Shown here piece by piece: positions 36,301 to 47,492 of a stretch of DNA of 64,000 bases. Source of the DNA: Glycine soja (taxonomy: Eukaryota > Streptophyta > Magnoliopsida > Fabales > Fabaceae); the NCBI RefSeq assembly GCF_004193775.1, contig NC_041003.1, forward strand, positions 43,467,611-43,531,610, in the 5' to 3' direction. Within the stretch, counting starts at the first letter, position 1; every line of letters starts with the position of its first letter. The notes below the pieces were generated by a model. The model was not told the origin of the DNA. It made no database searches and saw only the letters and a list, made by a program, of their open reading frames with translations. Position numbers and translations under genes: made by a program.

Positions 36301-38879
36301 GTACATAGTCAAGTTTAAATTTGAAAAAAAAGGATTAGAATCATTGATTTTTTAAAAGATGAGAGACGAAATATCTAAATTAAAAAAATAGGGGTTTAAA
36401 ATTATAAATTTTTAAAAAATAAAAGACAAAATATCTCAATTAAAAATATAGGACTTAAAATCACTTATTTAAAAAAATTGAAAGACAAAAATTTCATTTT
36501 AGTCTAATTTCTATGTAATGTCTAAAAAAATTATACTATCAATCAATCAGAAATTATTATTTATATAAATCAACAAACTTACTATACTTTAAAATTTGTA
36601 CTACCTCCATTCTTTTTTAATTGTTGGATTTTTAAAGAATTTTTGTTTCCATTTATCTATCATTTGCAAAATTCAATATCACATTAATTATTATTTTATC
36701 AATTATACATTCATTTGTCTCGTAATCTTTAATTAATTTATTCATGTATTTGTTGTAGAATGAAAAAAAAAGGTAAAAATAAGAAATTTCACAACTATTT
36801 TATCAAAATCAAGAAAATATATTACATTTCTTAGTTTCAGACAATGACCTTAGAAGACAAATAAAAAGAAATGGAGGGAGTAATTGAATGACAATCATGC
36901 ATATACTATTTATATAAATACTATAAAATATAAACACATACATACTCTTTTGAACACACTTTCTCATTAAAATTAATGAAAATAACAAAATTTTGTAAGC
37001 TTATATTATGTTAATGATTCTCTCTCTGATTTTGTATTTTAATAAATTTTAACCAAATAAAAAAATATTTAATGGTGTGTTAGAAAATATATTATTAACA
37101 CTTCTTAATCTTAAATTTGAACTCTAATTTGAACAAACTAATTAAGAATGGATGCATACTCTGTCATATCTTTGTTCTCTCTTAAGATTGGCTAAACCAC
37201 CACAGAGGAGTGAACTTCCAAGAACCAAGAGAAGGTTTGAGAGAATGGAACCCAGCAGGGACAACTTCACAACATGAACTTTGTTCTGGTGAAGTGCTAA
37301 CAATGCTATGATCATTTCGGTTGCATTTCCACATGTTGCATTCAGAAGCCCTCCAACTAAATTAACATCCACACAAACCAAAACCAAATTGGTTAATTTT
37401 CTTTACCATGTTATAATATGCAAAGTAATTCTCAGTGCATACAATGAAGTTTCGTTCTACAGTACCTGTTGGGCCGGTGAAATATGCAATTTGCCTTGAA
37501 GTTTTTGAGTAATAAGAATTATAAAAAAAAGAAGTTAGAAACGTATATAAAATTGTAGTGAGTCTGTAGAATTAGGAGGTGACATGCAAACTTACTCAGT
37601 CAGGAAGCTAACGCGTTCAGCTAGCGGAGCAAGTCCAAGTAGGCTGAAAGCAAAAATCCAAGGCTACGTGGCAAAATAGCAATTAGATTTTCTGGTGAAT
37701 AATTCAGATTTAATTACTTATATGATATGGTGAACCCTTTCAATAAACTACTTAATGCAGTAGAGTTTAATTTTGTAAAAAAAATAGTATTTTTAATTAA
37801 TTAGAAACTATGCTAAATATGACTTTTAAGATAATTATTTAAAAATCAATAAATTTATGAGTTTAATATTTATATACTAATCGTATAAAACAATTTTATA
37901 TTGTTATCAAATTATAAATTATCATTTTAATTAGTTTAAGATAATTATTTTAAAAGTCAATAAACTTATCATATATTGTTAGTGTATAATTATTTTTTTT
38001 TCTAAATTTATTATATATACTAATTTTTATTGGATGACAATGTAAAAAAACTAAATTGTAAATATATACACTATTTTGTCTAAGTAATGAAAATTTTATA
38101 TTATAGAGTTAAAAAAAATGAAGTATTACACATTATTTTTAATAATTGTTAATAAAAGTAGTCTACAAAATGAGAAAAGGAACTTTATATTATTATTCAA
38201 TCATAAATCATAATAAATCATAAGTTTGTTGACTTTTATAAAATTATTATATTTTAAAAGTTTTATTAATGGTAATTTATGATTGAATATCAATATAAAA
38301 TTATTTTATATTATCAGTGTATCAATATTAAACTCTTATTAATGATATATATATAATACCATTTATCATTTTTCTCTAAAAAAACACATTTATTATTTAG
38401 TTTAACAAAACTTACAATCAATTATTTGGTGCAAAAATTATGTAAAAAAATTACGTGTGAATTAAGTTATATTGAAACATAGTAAATATTTAGTTCAATT
38501 CAGATACATTACCACAACTAATAACAAATAGCATATGTGCAAATTGAATTGGAAATAACAACATAGTTTGCATGAATGATATGATACTCACCCTTCCAAA
38601 GCTATAAAAATTTGCAACAACAGCCAAAGGGACTGCCGGAAAAAGCACCACAAGCTTAGTGCCGAAGAAGACCTCTTGCAAATTGGTCATGAAATTCCTA
38701 AGCATTTGTAAACGAGAGTTATTATTTGCGACCACAACTAGTTCTGACTTCTTTCTCACCATTGGTGTCATTGCATTGTTACCGTCACAAACCTCCGTGT
38801 TATTCTCCAAATCTTCGTCCATGGTTGGTGGTATTGGTAATTGTGATGTGGTGGCTTCCGAGTAGGTGTTCATGTGCAT
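33363..38879 (-). CDS. CAX: Vacuolar cation/proton exchanger (CAX family)
   Basis: Eleven exons on the minus strand: 38879-38592, 37663-37596, 37494-37466, 37356-37160, 35954-35739, 34586-34473, 34176-34060, 33960-33907, 33792-33676, 33597-33504 and 33421-33363, joining in frame to 450 residues, the usual CAX length. The two alpha-repeat motifs are clear: [18 protein letters not shown] (c-1) and [20 protein letters not shown] (c-2), each with the acidic residue needed for Ca2+ transport. An acidic EVDEDEE loop separates the two halves, as in type I CAX. About 11 hydrophobic segments are present. The N-terminal roughly 60 residues are soluble, like the regulatory tail of plant CAX. Family role: H+-driven Ca2+ (and other divalent cation) loading of the vacuole. 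Exon 3 is only 29 bp. Intron 4 holds a MITE. An alternative start two codons downstream is possible. Confidence 0.95.
36047..36509. mobile_element. MITE-like foldback in CAX intron 4
   Basis: The left arm (36047 to about 36200) and the reverse complement of the right arm (to 36509) share long stretches in register. Examples are gtgattttagttcccatatt against gtgattttaagtcctatatt, and then tttttaattaaaatatttta against tttttaattgagatattttg. Arms are about 150-170 bp around an AT-rich centre. It has no coding capacity. Confidence 0.65.
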
Positions 38880-39814
38880 TAATTTGAGAGTGAAAAAAAA
38901 AACTGAAGGTTTGGACTACTTCTTAATTTTCTCTATTGGTAGTGAAGTGTAAGTGAGCTTAAATATGTAGGACAAGAAGCTTATAATTGAATTGGATTGA
39001 AATGAATGTATTATGGAGTACGATAAGTTGTGCTATAGGGAAAAAAATGTTTTGGTGCTTTCATTGTATACACATAACCAAGGTGCCATGGTGGCTTTCC
39101 AATGTCCGTGGCCATGTAGTGCAATGAAGCTTCTCGGAATTTTCCTAACCTCTTTGCTTGCTTGAGCCACGTATAGGTTATAAATTTAATTTATTGTTGT
39201 GGATATGTGTTGGTATTTTCATGGGAATTTGGGAATCGGTGAACTCTAACTTTTATTGTAGATATTAATTATAATACTAAACAGTACGTAAAAATGAAAT
39301 TAATAGTAAGACCAAAGAAGGAAAAAAATCATATAGTAATTACGTGCTGGTAGTAAGATGGGGAAAATCTCGTACTTGCTTGTTCTGAGGCACGAATTAT
39401 TTAACTACAAGGCTTAACGTTGGAACATGAATCTTCCTATGTTTAGTACATCTATCCACTAGTATTTCATTTTAGTATGTATAGTTTGTCATTTATTTTT
39501 TGGCGTTATATAATTTGGTATTTTGCATTGAATTGCTTAATCTTGCATTGGACAACGGGAAATTCATCGGTGAGATATGTTGGTTAGGTTACTATTTTTT
39601 TATTTATTAGAATCAACTTATTTTGTTAGAATTCAAACACATATTATTTGTTTTAATAATATTAGTAGAGCAGTAATATTTTTAAATGCTTTTTTTTTTT
39701 GTAAAAAGTATAATTAACTAGTCTACCTATGAACATTTTAGCTTTACGCTCAACTATGATATAAGATTTTTAAATACTAACGACAAAAATTATTTGCAAT
39801 TCATTTTCCGTTCA

Positions 39815-39818
<4 letters not shown>

Positions 39819-39859
<41 letters not shown>
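39819..39859. repeat. AT dinucleotide microsatellite
   Basis: About 20 uninterrupted AT units upstream of the CAX gene. A shorter AT run lies at 40882-40909. Confidence 0.95.
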
Positions 39860-39863
<4 letters not shown>

Positions 39864-40881
39864 CTTCAAAAAAAGATTAAAAAGAAACACAAACAATTTT
39901 ACTCAAAAAAAATAAAAGTTTAATGTCAGGCTCAGGATAGAACCATGAGAGCTCCATTTGGAAATAGGCCGAACTTTTGAATTCTCAAGTAGTTACATAA
40001 AAATATGTTATATAATCATATATACTTTCATTTTATTTTTTATTACTCTTTATTCCTTTTTTATTGCATTATTTATCATTTTTTATATTTTTCTTTTTAC
40101 TTCTTTTCTCTCTCTTCATTCCAATTCAATTCATCCCATAATCGTTAGACGCTTACCAAGAAAAACTTCACTAGTTTGGTAAATATCCTAATAAAATATA
40201 ATTTAAACCTTTTGTAAAATTTGAATTTTTCTAACTTAGTATTTATTTTAATTCTACTTAAGAATGATAATTCAACCTAAATCTCGTAAATATTCAATAA
40301 AATTATTTATAATGAATAAATTTCACCTATTAAATGAATTTCAGTTAGTATTTGATTAATTAATTTTATATTATAAATTTAAATAATTACTTTTTTTTAA
40401 ATTATTTTTCATTAATTTAAATCACATGACATCTCTTATATTAAGTATTTTATTATTTTTAAAAATATTTTAAATTAAATATTAAATCTTAACGCACCAT
40501 ATCAAATTCAAGAGATTTAATTTTTAAAATAAACTCAATTTTACTCAGTATAATTTGGTTGAATTCCAAAGTAAATAGCATTATGATCTTATATAATATT
40601 GGGAATCACACAGTAGGCATTGGCATAGCCACTGGCAACTGGGAATGTTCAACAAAGAGAGCCGGACAGTTATATTTTCATAGTTTATCACATTTAGTGA
40701 TAATTACATCTTACTCCCTCCTTTTCTGGACTTTTTTAATTAATTCACACCTCTTAAAAAAATAATTATTGTTTTAAATTTATCAATTATTTTTATTATG
40801 GTTTTAAAATTATTCATTTCTTGTCTCTCTGTCAATTTATTTTTTTTCATTAATGTTTGAAAAGAAAATAATTAAGAAAGA

Positions 40882-40913
<32 letters not shown>

Positions 40914-41884
40914 TACATTAAAAAATAAAATAAAATAAAATCTAATAAAGAAAAACAAGTAAACTTTTGAAAATAATTTTATAATTAGAGACAAAAGAAT
41001 AATAGATACACATGCTGATGATGCTGTCAAATATCCAGTACTTCCTACATATCAATTTAATTTATTTATGTTTCTCAAAGACATTTTAATCACCGGTTAA
41101 ATGTGAAGTTTCCTACCATTTTGTCGTTTTTACCATGGAAGAACTGCATATAGTTCTAGGTTAATCTCAAGGATATCTACAACCTTGTCGTTCATGTAGA
41201 TCAACAAGATGGGAATGTTACCTTTTTCTTATATATATCTTGATATCTGATTCTTCTAATGTAGCCATATGGTTAAAACCCTCAATCCGATATTCTGGTT
41301 ATAGTTTTTTTCTTATGGTGAAGGAATACGTCCATTACATTGGGCTCCTGCTAAACACACCCTAATTTTTCTTATACGTCTATTACATTTTTTACTTTTA
41401 AATTCATTTGTATTTTTAAATATTTCCGGAAAAACTAAGGAATCTATTGAAAAAAATAATCGTTACTCGAATTTGCAACTTATTCTATTAAGCTTAAGTG
41501 ATGTGAAGCAAGATCATAGATTACTTCCATAATTTCCCACAAAATGAGGATGATGTATGGGGTACTTTTTTTGTATTTGACTTGATTAAAGTCAACAATA
41601 CATTTTAAAAGATAAAGTATAATATTTTTTTTACTGACATAAAGTATAATACTTAAATATGTGTGTATGTATATTCAGCAAAAAAAAAAGACTTATGTGT
41701 TTATTCCTCATAATTAAAATTTTCATTCATCACAATAGTCAAGTATCCTCACTATACGCTTCCTCTATCTATGTATTTTTTTTTAAATAATAAAAAAAAG
41801 AATCCTCTGTCTATGTATCTAACTAAATATGTGCGCGTGTGAAAAATATGTTTAAGTTATCTATTTTCAGTATTTTGAAAATAT

Positions 41885-42140
41885 AACTCTATTTCTAAAC
41901 TTAAAATTCGACATTGAACCAAATAAGTAAAAAGAAAAAAAAAATAGGGTGTGGGTGGGTGGGTGAAAATCAGTAACAATGAAAGTAAGAATGTGTGTGT
42001 AAATTACATATTTTGAAAAATAACTCTATTTCTAAACTTAAAGTTTGAAATTACAGCAAATAAGTAAAAATAAAATAGTATATGTGTGAAATAAGTCTAT
42101 TTCTAAACTTTGAAGTTTGAAATTACAACAAATAAATAAA
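41885..42140. repeat. Three degenerate local repeat copies
   Basis: The word ctctatttctaaacttaaa (third copy: gtctatttctaaactttga) recurs at about 41887, 42023 and 42095. Each time it is followed by a gaaattaca-like word and caaataagtaaa or caaataaataaa. A gtgggtgggtgggtg run separates copies one and two. Non-coding. Confidence 0.7.
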
Positions 42141-44789
42141 TAAAAAACCTATTTTAATTGTCATGGAAATTTTTTTGAAGGAAAGGTGAAATTGTCAATG
42201 GATATAAAATCACAAATTTTTATCCCCAAAAATACGTGATATACTTCAAAAGATAAAATATAAGATAATAATTATTAATTTTAAAATTCTAATTTTATAA
42301 TTCATTGTAAAGAAATGCTAGCAGTTTAGAAAATTATTGGCAGTTTAGTGTCATATTTAATTAAAGATAATAATTAACAGTTTAGTGTCTATTTACTTAT
42401 AGATTTTACGTATTTTTTTAAATTGTAGATCACGTAAAATTTGTAATTAAATATGTGACAATTTAGAGGTCACAAGATAAGCTGTAGCACTTTCTATGTA
42501 CTTCCCAAGAGTGCTAAGTACACCCCTTTCTTTTTCTTTAATATATTTTAGACTTAATTATTATTTTAGTTCTTGAATTTAAGGAATATGTTTTTTTTTG
42601 TTTTTGGAATTTAAAAATATTTTTTAATTCTTGAATTTTGATAAATTGTTCTTTTAGTCCCTGGTATAATAAATTGATATTTTATATTAATTTTTAATAT
42701 TTTGTGATGGTTTAAAATACAAATTTAAAATGAATCAATTTCGTGATTTAAAAAATTATAATTGGGAAAATGAACATTAAAAAGTACAGGAAATTACATT
42801 ATGGAATAGCATAGCCCAATTCTAAAAAGTAATTTTTGGAATCTGATATGTGATTTTAGAAAGTAATTGTTGAAATTATGCTTTAACCAAAAACACAGTC
42901 TTGAAAATTTCTTTATGTAATTGGGATATGTTGTTCTATAAAGTATTTTTTTTGTAGCAATAAAAGAAAATGAAATTGAACGCATACGCACCTCAAATTA
43001 CTAAACGCGTGACCAAAATTGAAAGTTGAATGCACGCGTCTTTTGTGAAACAAAACTAAAAGTTGAGAGGCTACCATAATATGTTGTGAAACTTATTGAA
43101 AGCTTATTTGTTAGTTTGTAAATTGAAAGTTGTCACTAAAACGAAGGACACATACCTTGTGAAACGTTTAATTAATAATGAAGTTGGCATTAAATGTACT
43201 TTGAAATGGAGTGCCACGTAGAGGTAAACACGGTATCATATAAATAGGATTTAAAGAATAATAAATATGGAGTAAAGATGGGAGGTTCAAAATATGGTTT
43301 AAAGAATAACTAAAATTTGGTGAACAAATAGGATCTAAAGGGTATATTTGGTAACAGAAATATAAAGAGAACAAAAGGAGTGTACTTAGTAAAACTCTAA
43401 TCTTATTTTGGGCCTATAAAATGAAACGACGAAATAATCCTTTTCTCTCCTACTAAATTATCTAATTAGTTTTTCATTTATTCTTTCAATATACACGGCT
43501 AAAGTTACATGCAACAATTTTGCAAAAAAAATTACATGCAACAACAATTGAAAAAAAAGGAGTTGTGTATGTAGATATATGGCGTTGCATTCTAGGTTTT
43601 GTGTTTGTCCTTTCAAATTTAGATACAATGTTGGCGGAACAATTGAATTATCATCGATAGAGAGAAGAGAAGGATAGAGGAAACTAATGTTAAAAAAAGA
43701 AATACATAGGAAGAACAACAAGAATCCACGAAAAAAAGGGTCAAATTAATTGGAATTCCGGGCCATGTTACACCATTAATTGATTAATTATACTTTTCAA
43801 AAGGTTGAGATTTCTATATTAGAATCACATTTTTCAAGCTCACCGAAGAAGTGCAGTATATAGTTATGTTTGAAAAGTTATTCAAGTTAATTTTTAGTGT
43901 TTTTTAAACATCACTTGAAATTGTATTTTTTAAAACATTAACTTTTAACTTTTAATTTTTAATTTTTAATTTTTTTATTTTTATTCTCAATATATTTATC
44001 TAATTTTCTAACTATTCTTTTTAAATAAATCATGATTTTATTATTTTTTTAAATATTTTACAATTTTAAGTTAATTTTACTTACCACTTATATTTTAATA
44101 AGTTAGGTTTCAGTTTTCAAACTTTAAAGTAACTTTTTAAATTGTTTTATGAAAGATATCCTTAAGAGGCGACCCCTTATTTAATATTGAAAGCAACGCT
44201 TAAATGCTTCTTTTTAAATCATAAAAAAAATGCTTCTTTTGACAAGGATAACAACATTACATTTTCTCTACCTAACATCATAAAAAAATCATTAAAATGT
44301 TGATATGTAATATCTGTAGTAAAATTATAGTTAATAAAAAAATCATTAGAATGTTGTTATATTTGTTTTTTTTATCATGATCTTGATTTGTTTTTTATTA
44401 ATTTTAAATGTATTGAAATTATATATATGTATAAAAAATAATTTTTATAAAATGTTGTTAACAGTAACCCTAAATATACCAATTAACTAATTAATATGAT
44501 AATATTTATTTATTTTTTGACAGAATAGGACAATATTTATTAAATTTTCATAATTGAGATATTTTGATAACGTTAAATATGATGTTATTTTATATAAAGT
44601 AGAGCAATTATTTTGAACGACGGCATTTTTAGTTATCAGGCTTAATTGTATTTTTAGTTGAAAATCAATTTTCATCTTAAAATTGATTACAAAATTGATT
44701 TCGAGCATAAAATCGATTTAGAAATCAGTTTACATAAAATCCAAATCATTTTTTCAAAAGGAAAAGGAAAAATTCCATTTTTTCCCCAT

Positions 44790-45195
44790 TTTGTCTTTCA
44801 ATTTCAGATTTGGTCTCTTACTGAATCAATTCACAAATTTTATCCGCCTATTTTCTAAAATCATACAATGTTGGTCCCTCAGGTTATGGACTAAGTTGTT
44901 GACCATTAATAAATGATATTATATGTTCTCATTGGATGACAATTGTCACGTATCATATTTTGATTGGTCAATAAAAATAACAATGCATTTCATTTTTCAT
45001 TGAGTTGATATCCAATCAGAACATGATATTTGACCGTTGTCATCCAATAAAAACATGATACGTGACAGTCAACGTCACTTGTTAACCGCTCAATTGTGTC
45101 TGGAGACCAACATTGCATGATTTTAGGATAACTAAATTCGTGAACTAAATTACTACGGGATTAAATCTGAAAATTGGAGATAAACTGAGAGATCA
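44790..45195. mobile_element. Foldback/MITE-like element, about 400 bp
   Basis: The left arm contains ctaaaatcatacaatgttgg and attggatgacaattgtcacg. The reverse complement of the right arm contains ctaaaatcatgcaatgttgg, and both arms hold ttggatgacaa and tgtcacgtatcat words in related positions. Arms are about 170 bp. Outside them, two similar words in direct orientation (acataaaatccaaa near 44731 and acataaaatctaaa near 45259) lie on either side. No reading frame is present. Confidence 0.7.
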
Positions 45196-45616
45196 AATTT
45201 ACAATTTTACCAAACGAAAAATGTTATTGAATTTTAAAACAGGAATTAAACTAGTTCACATAAAATCTAAAGCCGTTTTTTTTAAAGAAGAAAAAATTTG
45301 ATATTCAGATGCAAACTAATTATATGATTGAATATATCTATATCTATCTTTGAGAAAGTAACCTTATCTTATTCCATTAATTAAATTGACCCGACAAGCT
45401 GACCTAAGAAAATCTTGGTTGAACACCAAATATCGTTCAATCCAGGAATGGATCCACCTCTTAGTGGAGCAATTATCTCGCTAAATTTATTTTTTTACTT
45501 AAACGCGTGTAATAAAAAAAAATACCCCTATCTATAAGCTATTTCTTAAAAAATATACATAAAAATATAAGAAATAAAAAAGAATAAAATGATATTAATT
45601 TTATTATTTTATCTTT

Positions 45617-45898
45617 TAATTTTTAGATTTAATTACTATTTTAATTCTTTAATTTATTTTTTAGATTCAATTATATTTTTATTTTTTAAAATAAATTTAA
45701 TTTGATCTTATTTTCTTCCATCATCTCCGAATATTTTTAAAAAATGAGATCAAATATAATTCATTTTAAAAAATAAAAAACCTAATTAGAAATCTAATAT
45801 ACATAAATTAAGAGATCAAATTAAACATTTTAAAAATAAAATGACTAAATTGAACCTAAGAAAATTAGATAACCAAAATAATAACCTAATTTTTAATG
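45617..45898. mobile_element. Small AT-rich foldback, MITE-like
   Basis: The left arm tttttagatttaattactat and the reverse complement of the right arm (aaaaattaggttattatttt) are related. Inner words such as tttaatttgatc appear on both arms in inverted orientation. The extreme A/T content makes the match less secure than at 36047 or 44790. Confidence 0.45.
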
Positions 45899-46108
45899 AT
45901 TCAATTCTTCTAATAGACATTTTAAAAGAACACAATGATTTATTTACTAACTTATATTACATGTTTTTATTTGAGTTATTTCGTCCCAATTTCAAAATAA
46001 AACAAGAAACAAATTAAGATAGTTTTTTTATGTAGGATGTTTCCCTGTAATTAGTTTTGTAAAAAATAAAATGCGCAATTATATAAGAGAAGATGAATGA
46101 TTGTTTGG

Positions 46109-46109
<1 letters not shown>

Positions 46110-46181
<72 letters not shown>
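46110..46181. repeat. AT dinucleotide microsatellite, about 36 units
   Basis: About 72 uninterrupted bases of alternating A and T, the longest simple repeat in the window. Expected to be highly variable in length. Confidence 0.97.
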
Positions 46182-46186
<5 letters not shown>

Positions 46187-46636
46187 GACAATAAAAAAAT
46201 CATAAAGCATTTTTAATAAAAATATATAAAGAACAATTGTAATTTGTAGAAATTTAATGTATCTTGTAAAATATTATGATATTTTTATTTTATAGAAATA
46301 TTCTAAACTATTTCTTATCCCCACTGAGAAATTTTTTTTTAATCCATCATTGGTTCAATTTAATAGTTGCTTGATGTGGGTTTAATCTACAAAATTCCAC
46401 TAAGACTTGTATTTCATTTTAGACGTCCAATTGAATTTGAATTTTTTTGTCGGACTCATTATAGCTTACAACTTGCATCACATGGGCTCGCAGTGGGCCA
46501 AATAACCCATTTTGTCATCTCTATTGATTAGAATTTGGTTTAACATAAGGGTGTTGTTAGGTGCACTCAACATTATTCTTATGCATCCAACACTTAAAGT
46601 GAAATGACAAAAATACTCTTAATCTGCAAATCATTT

Positions 46637-46785
46637 AAGTTGATCCATACAAGGCTTACAGATCAACTTGATCCATAAGCCTTTTACGGGTCAAGTTGAT
46701 CCGAATGCTTAATATCAACATACGGATTAAGTTGATCCGTGTTAACCTTACCGATCAACTTGATTCGTACGATTTACGGATCACC
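46637..46785. repeat. Cluster of palindromic GATCAAGTTGATC words
   Basis: Five to six variants of the palindrome (G)GATCAAGTTGATCC lie within 150 bases, near 46637, 46661, 46688, 46724, 46753 and 46776, spaced 24-36 bases apart and often followed by gta or ccgta. The regular spacing and retained symmetry suggest a satellite-like or transposon-internal array. Function unknown. Confidence 0.7.
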
Positions 46786-46817
46786 CTCAACTTTATGTTT
46801 CTATCTTTATTTTAAAA

Positions 46818-47150
46818 AATAAAAAGAAAAAAACAATTAAAGAAAGTAGTGGTAACAATTGTTTTAATGAAAGTGATAATAGTTACATTTTGAAAGTTTA
46901 TGAAAGAAATAAAAACAATAATATATATGAAAGGATAATTTAAAAATAAAAAATATGTAAATCAAATTAGGTAATTGTTTTTATTAATAGTTATAGTTAA
47001 AAAAAAACAAGAAAAACAATTAAAGAAAGTAGGGTTAATAATCTTTTTAAGAGAAATAACAACACTTATATTTTAAAAGTTTATGAAAGAAATAAAAATA
47101 GTTATAGAATAATTTAAGAATAAATAATTACTTTTATTAATAGTGATAGA
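46818..47150. repeat. Degenerate direct duplication, about 185-bp period
   Basis: The block around 46832-46985 (acaattaaagaaagtag, gaaagtttatgaaagaaata and tttttattaatagt) recurs in the same order at about 47016-47148 with substitutions and small deletions. It lies just upstream of the MIK promoter region. Non-coding. Confidence 0.7.
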
Positions 47151-47492
47151 TGATAGAGAGATTGTAGAAAGGACTAAGGAGAAATTGATTGAGAGTTGAG
47201 CATAATGAGGTAATGGAATCTTTCCATCAATGGTTAAGTCTGCTTGAAAAGGTGATAGGTAAATAACGGTAATTAATTGATTCAATAAACTGTGCAAAGA
47301 ATGAGGTGGAAATAAAATCTTGAAATAGTCCAAAAATGAGAGACAGAGAAACAGAAGAAGATCCATGATATTGAGAATAAGAATGCATTGGTGCCCGGTG
47401 TCGCCACCAAAATCTCCTTCTGGTTCTGTCGCGCGTCCCCACAGTTACCACTTTTTTTCTTCTTCCCATCAAAAAAGAAATAACCTTTTTAC

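Larger units (their letters stand above)
38880..47492. other. 8.6-kb gene-poor AT-rich interval
   Basis: The left 200-300 bases are the promoter side of the minus-strand CAX gene; the right 130 bases are the 5' UTR side of MIK. In between I see only microsatellites (39819-39859, 40882-40909, 46110-46181), local degenerate repeats (41885-42140, 46818-47150), two MITE-like foldbacks (44790-45195, 45617-45898) and a palindromic-word cluster (46637-46785). No supported gene. Confidence 0.6.

Noticed and set aside
47073..47366. Minus-strand 97-codon open frame upstream of MIK
   Set aside because: No recognisable motif; overlaps the degenerate duplication and probable MIK promoter.
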